Of a stretch of 35,165 nucleotides of DNA, positions 8,684-17,183 are shown in pieces. Under the pieces are notes generated by a model that worked only from the letters and a program-made list of their open reading frames with translations, made no database searches and was not told where the DNA came from. Both the position numbers and the translations under genes were made by a program. Numbering within the stretch: the stretch's first letter is position 1; each line of letters opens with the position of its first letter. The stretch is from Rhodospirillales bacterium (GTDB taxonomy: Bacteria; Pseudomonadota; Alphaproteobacteria; Rhodospirillales; SHVU01), in assembly GCA_009691105.1 (NCBI GenBank), contig SHVU01000019.1:1-35165 (forward strand), read 5' to 3'.

Positions 8684-8839
8684 AGGCGGGTCCGTCAGGC
8701 TGCGCTCGATCATCTTGATGATTTCTTCTCACTGATCCGCCATAGCCCACAGCCGCGTTCGAATAGCTGGCGACGTTTCCTTGCGCGCCAATTCTTGCAG
8801 TTTGGCCGCATGATCGCGAAGGGCCTCTACGCGCAGCAT
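8663..8839 (-). pseudogene. Small helical protein gene broken by TGA
   Basis: From an ATG (complement of 8837-8839) the minus strand reads MLRVEALRDHAAKLQELAR and later IRTRLWAMADQ. After a TGA (complement of 8729-8731) it stays in the same frame with EEIIKMIERSLTDPP and ends in TAG at 8663-8665. The complete 58-residue reading resembles the numerous short, amphipathic-helix hypothetical proteins of alphaproteobacteria (pattern LxxxAxxLRxLAxxxxD...RxRLLxLAxxYExLAxxIE). The stop sits where relatives usually have Tyr or another residue of the second helix. Either a nonsense mutation or a sequence error. Confidence 0.45.
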
Positions 8840-9276
8840 CGTTTTTGCGTCTCGGTTGCGGAAATTCTAATTCTATCAGTAGCTTGTGGTAATTCCGGGG
8901 CGGTGTCCACTGCCCCTACGGACCCGCGGCGCGGCATTCGAGCCGATTTGCCGAAATCGTAATCTATCGAACAGGAGGGGCTATCGCGCTCTCTGAGTTA
9001 TGGCCTTCGCGTCCTTGCTGGGCTTTTTTGCAAATCGCATCCTGTCCCTGTCGGAATCGTGTTGGGTCTTTCCCGTTCCGGCGGCGTCGCGAGTCCGTCG
9101 CGCCGCAGTGGTGATTTGCCAAGAAACCTTCGGGATGATCGCCAAAAGTCGTAGTTTTTTGGAATAGACCAGCCAACGCTCGTCGGCTGGATTATTGCCT
9201 TCGCGTCCTGTTGCCGCCGTGTCCCGGTCACCACACTGCCGGACATAACGAACGGTCAGGGAACAGGAGATCAACC
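8840..9276. other. 437-base stretch without a gene
   Basis: No convincing gene. It contains an imperfect direct repeat, TTAT(G/T)GCCTTCGCGTCCT, at 8998-9015 and 9192-9209 (one mismatch, 194 bases apart), and a perfect 6-bp inverted repeat CCAGCC...GGCTGG at about 9169-9190. The last 20 bases hold the ribosome-binding site of the following gene (AGGAG). The short minus-strand frames here have no protein-like pattern. Confidence 0.4.
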
Positions 9277-9975
9277 ATGAGTCGCGTAGGTGAGATTGCC
9301 AGGCTGTGCCTATGCATCGCCGGTTTTGCCATCGTTGCGATGGGGTTAGTCCCCGGCGCGGCCCCGACCGCGCAGGCGGCGGTCATGTCATTCTCCGGTA
9401 TCGGCGATGGATGCCCGGGCATCCCCAACGATCCCTATACCGAATCGGGCATCACGGCGCGCGGCACGAGTGACGGACTATCCAGCTGGACGCGTCCCGG
9501 CTCGGCCCATCTCGATACCGGCGGCAGCACTTGTCCGAGCGGTGTCGAATTCACGACCGGCGGATTGTTCGATGCGATCAGCGCTGAAATCTTTCCGCTG
9601 ACCCCGACCGCCTATTGTTCAGAGGCCGGTACGGAATGCAGCGATCCCTACGAGAACGTTCTTTGGCAAGGCTTTGTCGGCGGTGTCGTCGTCGCCAGCG
9701 ATCAGTTCTGGATGGGCGACGGCCCGTCGACCTACGCGTTTGGCGATGCGTTTCGCGGCCTCGACAAGCTCGTAGTCCGCATCCTGCTGCCGAACGTCGC
9801 GACGGTGGGCGGATGGTGTTTCGATTCGCCGTGTTCCCACTTCGATCTCGACAACGTCACCTTAGCATTGCTGCCGGCGCCGATGATCAGCCCGATGAGG
9901 CCGCCGGCCGGCGCGGTTTCGATCGTCTGGGCGAGCTGGAGAACTTCAGAGTCGCTCAGCGATCCGATGCGCTGA
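9277..9975 (+). CDS. Secreted protein, probable PEP-CTERM protein with lost C-terminus
   Basis: The start at ATG 9277 is fixed by AGGAG seven bases upstream. Residues 1-36 form a signal peptide (hydrophobic core IAGFAIVAMGLV, cleavage likely after AQA). The mature part is Gly/Ser/Asp-rich with Cys pairs and ends with HFDLDNVTLALLPAP. That pattern, an xxDNVTL strand followed by Pro-rich residues, is what precedes a PEP-CTERM sorting signal in exosortase substrates. The expected C-terminal membrane helix and Arg tail are missing. From about 9886 the frame instead runs antisense through a PA2779-family gene for 30 residues and stops. No function can be assigned beyond export to the cell surface. 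Confidence 0.6.
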   Translation: MSRVGEIARLCLCIAGFAIVAMGLVPGAAPTAQAAVMSFSGIGDGCPGIPNDPYTESGITARGTSDGLSSWTRPGSAHLDTGGSTCPSGVEFTTGGLFDAISAEIFPLTPTAYCSEAGTECSDPYENVLWQGFVGGVVVASDQFWMGDGPSTYAFGDAFRGLDKLVVRILLPNVATVGGWCFDSPCSHFDLDNVTLALLPAPMISPMRPPAGAVSIVWASWRTSESLSDPMR

Positions 9976-10202
9976 TCGGCTTCGGCCGGGTTGACGCCAT
10001 GGCGCAGGAACTCGGCCCGCACGTCATCCCGAGCCATGAAGCTCTGGACCGTCGCGCGCGCATCCTGGACCTGGGTCTGAGCGACAACGCTGTCCGTGCC
10101 GATCAGTTCAGCTTGGGCGGGGGCCAGCGGCATCTGGACGAGGCCGAAGACCACAGCCGTAATCACGGCGATCCGACAAAACACTGAATTACGATTGAGC
10201 AT
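9876..10202 (-). pseudogene. PA2779-family protein, C-terminus missing
   Basis: The minus-strand product starts MLNRNSVFCRIAV (an ATG four codons upstream at 10214 is also possible). It has an N-terminal hydrophobic signal or anchor and ends that part with APAQAELIGTD. The conserved PA2779 core follows: QDARATVQSFMARDDVRAEF, GVNPAEADQRIGSLSDSEV and APAGGLIGLIIGAG. The family normally ends with a second membrane helix of the type VFLVLLITDILG and a short basic tail. Here the reading changes abruptly at about 9876-9886 to the antisense of the PEP-CTERM-like gene, and the frame runs on to 9732. The usual partner, a PA2778-type cysteine peptidase, is not present. Probably non-functional. Confidence 0.55.
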
Positions 10203-10214
10203 GGGTGCCTGCAC

Positions 10215-10551
10215 CGAAAATTAGGGTTAAGGGATGATCCCCGAACGACGTTAGGCAACGGGGTGCAGGGGGGCGAGGGTGCAACCGGCATATCTCTTTT
10301 ATTCCTAAATTGCCGCTATCGCCGCGCCGCGCCTGGGTGTTACGGCCCTCGGCTGGGGGCTCTTGCCAGGTCCTTGGACTTGCCCTAAGTCATCGCGGCG
10401 CCGCGCCGGGATCGGGCCGGTTGCCGCCCCGAGCCGGGATCGCAGAATCCGTATCGTCGCTGATTTTAAACATCCGTTGGACGTGAGGCGGACGCGGTTC
10501 GCCTGGCGAGCTTCGCCGGACACACCGAGAACAAGGCAGTGAGTTTCGAAC
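10215..10551. other. 337-base intergenic region before ychF
   Basis: Upstream regions of the minus-strand PA2779 gene and plus-strand ychF, so a divergent promoter region. It is rich in GC runs. I see no tRNA, repeat or clear promoter pair. The pth and rplY genes that often precede ychF in proteobacteria are absent. Confidence 0.4.
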
Positions 10552-11649
10552 ATGGGTTTCAGTTGCGGAATCGTCGGCCTGCCGAATGTCGGCAAGTCGA
10601 CCCTGTTCAACGCGCTCACCGCCACCCAGGCGGCGCAGGCGGCCAACTATCCATTTTGCACCATTGAACCGAATGTCGGTCGGGTGGGCGTGCCCGATTC
10701 GCGACTCGATACCCTCGCCAAGATCGCGAGCTCGGCCAAGGTCGTTCAAGCTCAACTCGAGTTCGTCGACATCGCCGGCCTGGTGAAGGGCGCGAGCAAA
10801 GGCGAAGGGCTCGGCAATCAGTTCCTTGGCAATATCCGTGAGGTCGATGCTATCGCCCACGTCTTGCGATGCTTCGAAAGCTCCGACGTCACCCATGTCG
10901 CCGGCGACGTCGATCCGGTTCGCGACGCCGACATCGTCGAAACCGAATTGATGTTGTCCGATCTAGAAAGCCTCGAGAAACGTCAGCCGGCCTTGGAAAA
11001 ACGCGCCAAGGGCGCCGACAAGGACGCCCTTGCCGAATTGCCGTTGGTCAAGCGTGCCCTCGAGGCGCTTCGCGATGGCCATCCGGCCCGCGGCATTCCG
11101 CTCAGTGACGACGAGCGGCCGATCTTCCGTCGCCTCCAGATGATCACCGCCAAGCCGCTGATGTACATCCTGAACGTCGAGGAAGGCTCGGCGGCGACGG
11201 GTAACGCTCACAGCGCCAAGGCTGCCGCTTTCGCCAAGGAACGCGGCGCGGCCAGTATCGTCATTTCCGCGGCGATCGAAGCCGAAGTCGCGCAATTACC
11301 GGCCGAGGAGCAGAGCGAATATTTGGCCGCGCTCGGTCTGTCCGAGACCGGCCTCGCCCAGGTTCTCCGTGCTGGGTACGCGCTTCTCGATCTGGTGACG
11401 TTCTTCACGGTTGGCCCAAAGGAAGCGCGGGCCTGGACCGTGCGCCGCCACGCCCTGGCCCCGGAAGCCGCCGGTGTCATTCATACGGATTTCGAGCGCG
11501 GCTTCATCCGTGCCGAAACCATTGCCTACGATGATTACGTCACGCTGGGAGGTGAAGCCGGAGCCCGAGAAGCCGGTCAGCTTCGGCTCAGCGGCAAGGA
11601 TTACGCCGTCAAAGACGGCGACATCTTCCACTTCCGATTCAACGTTTAG
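10552..11649 (+). CDS. ychF: Ribosome-binding ATPase YchF
   Basis: A 365-residue Obg-related P-loop protein that binds ribosomes and prefers ATP over GTP. The G1 motif GLPNVGKST is at residues 9-17, the next motif is VDIAGLVKGAS, and the altered G4 motif is NVEE, which explains ATP preference in the family. A coiled-coil insertion lies in the middle (SDLESLEKRQPALEKRAK) and the TGS domain is at the end (KEARAWTVRRHALAPEAAGVIH, closing with VKDGDIFHFRFNV). Length and order are normal. Confidence 0.97.
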   Translation: MGFSCGIVGLPNVGKSTLFNALTATQAAQAANYPFCTIEPNVGRVGVPDSRLDTLAKIASSAKVVQAQLEFVDIAGLVKGASKGEGLGNQFLGNIREVDAIAHVLRCFESSDVTHVAGDVDPVRDADIVETELMLSDLESLEKRQPALEKRAKGADKDALAELPLVKRALEALRDGHPARGIPLSDDERPIFRRLQMITAKPLMYILNVEEGSAATGNAHSAKAAAFAKERGAASIVISAAIEAEVAQLPAEEQSEYLAALGLSETGLAQVLRAGYALLDLVTFFTVGPKEARAWTVRRHALAPEAAGVIHTDFERGFIRAETIAYDDYVTLGGEAGAREAGQLRLSGKDYAVKDGDIFHFRFNV

Positions 11650-11665
11650 CCGGGATGAGGGCTCG

Positions 11666-11697
11666 CCCCGGCCGGTCCGTCATCGGACCAGCCGGGG
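11666..11697. terminator. Convergent hairpin between ychF and the binding-protein gene
   Basis: CCCCGGCCGGTCCG, loop TCAT, CGGACCAGCCGGGG: a 13-bp stem with one C-A mismatch, placed between two converging genes. There is no T-tract on either side, so it would act as a strong structural stop or mRNA end on both strands. Confidence 0.5.
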
Positions 11698-11718
11698 AAG
11701 CCTTGCGTCGAGCCGGCG

Positions 11719-13281
11719 CTAGTTCGCCTTCGAAGCGAAGTCGGTCAGCGTGAATTCATCCGTTCGGGCTTCATAAACGATGCCCTTGCGGGTCGCCCAG
11801 GTGTTCACCTAGTAGTGGCTCGGGATATAGGCGGCGTCGCGGACGCAAATCTGCATCGCCTCGTGCAACAGCTTGAGGCGCTTGCCGTCATCGACGGTGA
11901 CCAGCGAGCCTTCGATGATCTTGTCGAGCCGCGAGTTGGCGTAGCGGGGTCGGCTGGCGGCTCCGTAGCCCGTGCCAATCCACCGGCTGTGGCAGAAGGT
12001 CTGCAACGGGTTCGGCGATTCGCCCGTGCTCGACGAGTTGGCGCCCAACGAGATGCTGACCTCGGGCGTGTCGGCTTCAGCGCGGGTGAAGTAGGCGCTC
12101 TTCGACATGGTCTCGACCTTGGCGGTGATGCCAATCCGGCTCAGCATCTGGGCCACGGCCTCGACGATTTGGGCGTCGTTGTCGTAGCGATCGTTGGGTC
12201 CGTGGACGACCATCGTGAAGTCGCCATAGCCCTCGTCCTTTAACAGCTTCTTGGCGCCTTCGGGATCATAGGCGTCGCCCTTGATGGACGGGTCGTAGCC
12301 GAAGAACTCGCGCGCCAGCAGTTGGTTCGCGACCACGGCGTTGCCGTCCATGATCCGTTCGACGATGGCTTGGCGGTCGATCGCCATCGAGATCGCCTTG
12401 CGGACCCGCCAATCGCGCAGCGGGTTGGGGAACATCGGCTTGCCGTCGGCGGCGAAGACATAGGGCGAGACATCGCGCGAGACGTCGAGTTCCCAGAACA
12501 GAACCCGGGACGACGGGGCCTGGCTGACGGTGACCTTCGCGTCCTTTTTCAGTTTCGCGATGTCGGCCGTCGGTACGTAGTCGATCAGATCGACCTCGCC
12601 GCTCAAGAGCGACGCGACCCGCGACGGGCCGGTCGTGATCGGCTTCATGATGACCATGTCCCACTTCGGCTTCGTCCCCCAGTAGTCCGGGTTGTCGTCC
12701 AAGGCGAGACGATCGCCCTTCACCCATTCCACGAACTTGTAGGGGCCGGTGCCGACCGTGCCTTTGCCGGCGTTGTAGTCGTCGGTCGTCGCCTTCTCGC
12801 CGTGCTTCTTCGAGACGATGGCGAAGCCCATCATGTTGTTGGGCACGAGCGGATCGGGGCCGGGCGTCTTGATGTGAATCGTATAGTCGTCGACTTTGAC
12901 GGGGTCGCGACCTTTGACGAATTGCGCGAATTGCTTCACGCCGGCGTCCGGGGCGCGCTTGAAGGTAAAGATCACGTCATCGGCGGTGAAGGGCGAGGCG
13001 TCGTGCCACTTCACGCCCTGACGCAATTTGAATCCCCAGGCCTTGTCGTCGAGTCGCTTCCACGACACCGCGAGGCCGGGCGACATTTGGTAGCGTTTGT
13101 CTGGGATGATCAGATGATCGAAGATCATCATGCCCAACTGAATGTTCGGGAACCCCGTCCAGAAATGCGGATCGACCGATGTCGGTTCCGCGCCGGTTCC
13201 GATGCGCAACGAATCGGCACTCGCCGTTCCGGTGAATGCCGTAGCAACAATGCCCAGCAATCCTGCCAGCATCCGTTTCAT
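11719..13281 (-). pseudogene. ABC solute-binding protein (family 5) with premature amber stop
   Basis: The protein has a signal peptide (MKRMLAGLLGIVATAFTGTASA) and the peptide/nickel/opine-type SBP_bac_5 fold: LRIGTGAEPTSVDPHF, then WGFKLRQGVKWHDASPFTADDV, TGPYKFVEW and LRDWRVRKAISMAIDRQAIV. The frame reaches IPSHY and hits TAG (complement of 11809-11811). It then stays open for 29 further codons, VNTWATRKGIVYEARTDEF and so on, ending in TAG at 11719-11721. Relatives normally read HYQVNTWA, so CAG to TAG is the simplest change. The missing tail is conserved in the family, so the 490-residue product may be impaired. No permease or ATPase genes are adjacent, making it an orphan binding protein. 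It lies downstream of an EamA gene and a HemL-like gene on the same strand. Confidence 0.8.
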
Positions 13282-13298
13282 GATCGTCCCACCCGCGA

Positions 13299-13319
13299 TT
13301 AGTGGTTTTAGGCCACTAA
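13299..13319 (-). promoter_or_regulatory. Inverted repeat just upstream of the binding-protein gene
   Basis: TTAGTGG (13299-13305), seven bases, CCACTAA (13313-13319): a perfect 7-bp inverted repeat ending 18 bases before the ATG at 13281. It could be an operator or a 5'-UTR hairpin. No T-run follows, so it is a poor terminator for the upstream gene. Confidence 0.35.
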
Positions 13320-13374
13320 GTCTGATCCCGGGACAGGACGCTCACAAGATCTTCGCCGGAAAGTGGCGGAAATA

Positions 13375-14259
13375 TTACCGTTCGCGGAGGGCGAAGTAGC
13401 CGGCGCCGGCGACGATGAGGGCGGCGCCCATCCAGGTCCAGATATCGGGGACTTCGCCGAAGCCGATGAAGCCGACACCCGCGACCCACACGAGCTGGAG
13501 ATATTTCAGCGGCAAGACCGCCGTCATATCGGATTCTTTGAAGGCCTGCGCGAAGCAGAGATGCGCCAGGCTGCCCAGCGCGCCGATGACGGCGAGCCAG
13601 CCGAGTTCGCTGAGCGTCGGCCACTGCCAGACCGGCAGCGCGAAGAGGAAGATGACCGGCGTCGCCGTCAGCGTCATGTAGAGCGTCGTTTGCAAGCTGG
13701 TCTCGGTCCGGACCAAAATCTTGATGACGGTCATCTCGCCGGCCCAGGCTATGGACGCCAGAAGCGCGATCCACACGCCAAGCTCGATATCGGCAATGCC
13801 CGGCCGAAGGATGAGGATCATTCCCGAGAAGCCGACCGCCAAGGCCACGGCGCGGCGAAGACGGAACATCTCGCCGAGAACGACGATCGCGATGACGGTG
13901 GCGAACAGCGGCGCGCCGAAATTGATCGCCATGACCTTGGCGAGCGGGGCGATGGCGAGGGCCCAGAACGACAGGGTGACGGTGAGGCTGGAGCAGATGC
14001 CGCGGATGGCATGAATGCCGTAGCGCTTCGTCTTGAGCGGGCCGACGCCGTGCCGCAGGAGCAGGGGCATGAGCGCGATGAGTCCGAAGAAGATTCGGAA
14101 CAGCGCGACTTCGAACGGATGCAGGCTCGACGACAAGTAGCGAACGATAGCGACCATGCCAGCGGCGCAAAATGTCGAGATGATCATGAAGGTCATGCCG
14201 CGCCAGGTGGCGCGGGTGCCGACCGGGGCCGATAGCGGGCTGCTCGCGGGGCTGTTCAC
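13375..14259 (-). CDS. EamA/DMT-family transporter
   Basis: A drug/metabolite exporter of about 294 residues and ten membrane helices built from two EamA repeats. The first repeat starts at WRGMTFMIISTFCAAGMVAIVRYL. The second carries IAWAGEMTVIKILVRTE and ends with FGEVPDIWTWMGAALIVAGAGYF. The likely GTG start at 14259 gives a normal short N-terminus; an internal ATG about 20 codons on is possible. Longer reading upstream is antisense-like and overlaps the HemL-like gene. It sits between the HemL-like aminotransferase gene and the solute-binding protein gene, all on the minus strand. Substrate unknown; amino acids or other small metabolites are typical. Confidence 0.88.
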   Translation of the reverse strand: MNSPASSPLSAPVGTRATWRGMTFMIISTFCAAGMVAIVRYLSSSLHPFEVALFRIFFGLIALMPLLLRHGVGPLKTKRYGIHAIRGICSSLTVTLSFWALAIAPLAKVMAINFGAPLFATVIAIVVLGEMFRLRRAVALAVGFSGMILILRPGIADIELGVWIALLASIAWAGEMTVIKILVRTETSLQTTLYMTLTATPVIFLFALPVWQWPTLSELGWLAVIGALGSLAHLCFAQAFKESDMTAVLPLKYLQLVWVAGVGFIGFGEVPDIWTWMGAALIVAGAGYFALRER

Positions 14260-14360
14260 GGCGTGGGAACCGTCAGGATGGTCGAAAGCGGATATTGCAA
14301 CATGGACTCGATGGTACGCGACGCCTAGGGGCTCGATAGCACCATGCCGACCGAGCGGCG

Positions 14361-15737
14361 CTAGAGCTCTCCTTCGTCTTTGAGAAGGCGTAAAGCCTTC
14401 CGCCACGCGGCGATGGTTTCTTGTTCCTCGGCCGGGCCATGGGTCGCCGAGACGAATCCGCCGCGCCATTGCATGAGATCGACGCCGTTGGTGACCATGG
14501 CGAGATACAGCTTCGACAGCAAGGACTTTCGCGGATCCGATTTGAAGTCCGCGGTGTCGAGCGCGCTGGCGTCGAAGCGCGTCGGCGTCAGGCTTCGGCC
14601 GTCGGGATTGGTGAAGATGTGGAAGATGGAAAATTCGCCGAAGACGGCCCACGGCACTTTCTCTTCCTCAAGTACGGCGTTCAGAGCGGCGCGCAGTCGC
14701 GCCGCAGCGGCGTTGGCGCGCGCGCACGCGTCGGTGTTCTTGATAATTTCAAGCGCGGCGATACCGGCCGCGGCCGATACGGGATTGGCATTGAAGGTGC
14801 CTTGATGCGCGATCTTCTCACGCCCGGCTTTTTCGGACGCTTCGAAGTCCAGCCATTCGAGAATGTCGCGTCGGCCGACGACGGCGCCGCCGGGTAAACC
14901 GCCGGCTAGAACTTTCGCCAGCAGTGTCAGGTCAGGCTTGATTCCGTAATGGGCCTGAGCGCCGCCGGGCGAGACGCGAAAGCCGGTCACCACTTCGTCC
15001 CAGATCATCAGAACGTTGTGCGCCTGGGTCAGGGCCCGGATCGCTTTTAGCGTCGGGCCCGAGGTCGGAATACTGCCCGTGAAGCTGCCGATCCCTTCGA
15101 CCATGACCGCCGCGATGTCACGGTCCGTCGACAGGACCGCTTCCAGCCGCTTCAGATCATTGGCGGGGATCAGGACAACGGAATCCGCGACTCCCTTTAC
15201 GACGCCGGGCGTCGGCGTGCCGTCGAGGTGCGTCCGCACGCCGAAGGCGACGTGGTCTTGCCAACCATGAAAGTGGCCGGTGAACCGGACGATCTTGCTC
15301 CGGCCGGTCGCAGCGCGGGCCAGACGCATAGCCATGTGGCTGGCTTCGGTGCCCGAGGCGGTAAAGCGGACACGCTCGGCGCTGGGAACCATCTCTTGGA
15401 TCAGCCGGCTCCAGCGAATCTCGAGTTCACTGCAGGCTGCGAAGTGCGTTCCGCGTTGAAGCTGAGCCGCAGCCTTGGCCATGACCTCGGGATGGCTGTG
15501 TCCGAGGAGAAGCGCGCCGTGGCCGCCGTAATAATCGACATAACCGTTGCCATCGACGTCCCACTTGCGGGGGCCTAGCGCCAGTTCGCAATACAAAGGA
15601 TGGGGATCGACGTGACGCGAGTCGTGAACGACGCCGCTCGGCAAAGCCTTCTTGGCTTCGGTATGGAGCGTCGCCGACCGCGTCGTCATGGCACGGTAAC
15701 GGGCTTCGATCTGGGAATTGCTGAGGGCGACGGTCAT
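14361..15737 (-). CDS. Class III aminotransferase, glutamate-1-semialdehyde aminomutase-like
   Basis: A 458-residue PLP enzyme of the HemL-like branch. Seen: GVVHDSRHVDPHPLY, WDVDGNGYVDYYGGHGALLLGH, FTASGTEASHMAMRLAR with the phosphate-binding SGTEA, Asp247 in MIWDEVVTGFR, and Lys275 in LLAKVLAGGLPGGAVVG, which should form the internal aldimine. It is longer than HemL (about 430), and the flanking genes are transport and catabolic rather than tetrapyrrole genes. It is therefore probably not the biosynthetic HemL but a paralogue acting on an amino acid or amine. It appears to be first in a minus-strand set with the EamA gene and the solute-binding protein gene. Upstream it diverges from the PilZ gene. 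Confidence 0.85.
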   Translation of the reverse strand: MTVALSNSQIEARYRAMTTRSATLHTEAKKALPSGVVHDSRHVDPHPLYCELALGPRKWDVDGNGYVDYYGGHGALLLGHSHPEVMAKAAAQLQRGTHFAACSELEIRWSRLIQEMVPSAERVRFTASGTEASHMAMRLARAATGRSKIVRFTGHFHGWQDHVAFGVRTHLDGTPTPGVVKGVADSVVLIPANDLKRLEAVLSTDRDIAAVMVEGIGSFTGSIPTSGPTLKAIRALTQAHNVLMIWDEVVTGFRVSPGGAQAHYGIKPDLTLLAKVLAGGLPGGAVVGRRDILEWLDFEASEKAGREKIAHQGTFNANPVSAAAGIAALEIIKNTDACARANAAAARLRAALNAVLEEEKVPWAVFGEFSIFHIFTNPDGRSLTPTRFDASALDTADFKSDPRKSLLSKLYLAMVTNGVDLMQWRGGFVSATHGPAEEQETIAAWRKALRLLKDEGEL

Positions 15738-15895
15738 GGCACAGCGTCCTGGCGGGCGGGAAAGCCGCCGGGCATCATAGCTCCGGCAGCCGGGTGGCGC
15801 GAAATCGCATTGCGAACGAAAGCGGAATTGAATTAAAGGTCTGTTTGCGATTTAGATCCTACCATTCGCACATGGTTGGCCGGGGGAGGCGGTCC

Positions 15896-16225
15896 ATGAC
15901 CGATAAGCCGAAGGCGGATAAAGACCGCCGTCAACATCCACGCTTCAAGGTTGCGAAGACGGCTCGCGCCCGTTCGAACGGCGAGGATCATCACGGCAGC
16001 ATCAAAGATATTTCTATCAGCGGCGTCGCCATCAGCACGGAGGCGCGGTGGGAGAAGGATCGCGTCGTCGAAGTCGACATCGACGACATGGAACCTCTCG
16101 AGGGCACCGTGGCGCGGTCGTTGGAAGATGGCATCGCCATCGAATTCGATCTCGACGAGGATGACGAAGACCGTCTGCTTGCCGAGATGGGCGAAATCCG
16201 CGACGCCATGCGCAGCGACGAATAG
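15896..16225 (+). CDS. PilZ-domain protein
   Basis: A 109-residue cytoplasmic protein. The cyclic-di-GMP-binding motif RxxxR appears as DRRQHPRF near the start and the D/NxSxxG motif as DISISGVAI, at about the usual spacing for a PilZ domain. The C-terminus is strongly acidic (EFDLDEDDEDRLLAEMG). Start at ATG 15896 is supported by GGGGGAGG six bases upstream; the ATG at 15872 precedes that site and is rejected. As a single-domain PilZ protein it probably responds to c-di-GMP, but its partner is unknown. It is flanked by minus-strand genes and so is transcribed alone. Confidence 0.88.
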   Translation: MTDKPKADKDRRQHPRFKVAKTARARSNGEDHHGSIKDISISGVAISTEARWEKDRVVEVDIDDMEPLEGTVARSLEDGIAIEFDLDEDDEDRLLAEMGEIRDAMRSDE

Positions 16226-16242
16226 GCCGGCGCAATGCCGGC
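16226..16242. terminator. Short hairpin between convergent PilZ and EamA genes
   Basis: GCCGGC, five-base loop, GCCGGC: a perfect 6-bp stem filling the gap between the PilZ stop (16223-16225) and the EamA stop (complement of 16243-16245). No T-tract. Probably a shared transcript end. Confidence 0.35.
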
Positions 16243-17166
16243 TTAGCGGGGGCGAGACTCGCGCGCTTCCAGAATGGCGATATGGGTCGACGCGGCGAAG
16301 ATCATGGCGCCGCCAATCCAGGTCCAGACGTCGGGAACTTCGCTGAACGCGATGTAGCCGAGGATCGCCACCCACACCAAGGACAAGAAGTTCAGCGGCA
16401 TGATTTGAGTCACGTCGGCTTCCTTGAAGGCCTGGGCGAGGCCGAGCTGGCCGATGGTGCCAAGCACGCCCATGGCGGCGAGCACGCCGAATTGCTCCAA
16501 CGTTGGCGTGACCCAGAAGAATAGCGCCAGCCCGAAGGACGCCGGGGTCACCATGATCGCGGCGAACAGCACCGTCGTGACGCTGGAATCGGTGCGCGAC
16601 AGGATTTTGACGGCGATCATCATCAAGGCCAGCATCACCGCCGAAAACAGGACGAGGCCTGAGCCGAGATCGACGCCGATGATGCCCGGGCGGACGATGA
16701 CCAACGTCCCGGCGAAGCCGATCGCCAACGCAACGATCCGTATCAATCGCGGCGCCTCGCGCAACAGCAGCAAGGCCAGGGCCGAGGCGAACAACGGCGC
16801 CGTGAACTGCAGCGCCGTAACCTTGGCGATCGGCACCATGCTGATCCCCATGAACAGCGACAGCGTCATCATGACGTTGACGACGCCGCGGCCGATCTGC
16901 AGGGCCGGTTGGCGGGTCCGGAGCAAGCCGATTCCTTTGCGAATCAGCATCGGCGACAGCAGCACGAAACCGAAGAAGAAGCGAAAGAAGGCAATCTCGA
17001 AAGGATGGATTTCCTTCGACAGGCTGCGGATCAGCACCGTCATGAAGGCGAAGGCGATGGTCGAGGCGATCATGCAGGCCATGCCGCGCATCGTCGGCTG
17101 CTGGGCCAAGACGGTGGCGCGGCGCCAAACGCGGAGCGGCAGGGTGGCATGCGTTTCGGTGGTCAT
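16243..17166 (-). CDS. EamA/DMT-family transporter
   Basis: A 307-residue, ten-helix exporter with two EamA repeats. The first is MRGMACMIASTIAFAFMTVL with LSKEIHPFEIAFFRFFFGF. The second ends FSEVPDVWTWIGGAMIFAAS. The ATG at 17166 gives a cytoplasmic N-terminus of about 27 residues; upstream extension would enter the neighbouring gene. It lies 17 bases after the stop of the next EamA gene and is the third member of a three-gene EamA operon. It is closer in sequence pattern to the copy at 13375 than to the two duplicates upstream. Substrate unknown. Confidence 0.88.
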   Translation of the reverse strand: MTTETHATLPLRVWRRATVLAQQPTMRGMACMIASTIAFAFMTVLIRSLSKEIHPFEIAFFRFFFGFVLLSPMLIRKGIGLLRTRQPALQIGRGVVNVMMTLSLFMGISMVPIAKVTALQFTAPLFASALALLLLREAPRLIRIVALAIGFAGTLVIVRPGIIGVDLGSGLVLFSAVMLALMMIAVKILSRTDSSVTTVLFAAIMVTPASFGLALFFWVTPTLEQFGVLAAMGVLGTIGQLGLAQAFKEADVTQIMPLNFLSLVWVAILGYIAFSEVPDVWTWIGGAMIFAASTHIAILEARESRPR

Positions 17167-17183
17167 CGCCTTATGTCGCGGCT

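Noticed and set aside
12322-13302. A 326-residue plus-strand frame opposite the solute-binding protein gene
   Set aside because: Repetitive charged composition typical of antisense reading; the minus strand has clear family motifs.
13363-14235. A 290-residue very charged plus-strand frame
   Set aside because: Antisense of the EamA membrane protein; the charge pattern follows from complementing hydrophobic codons.
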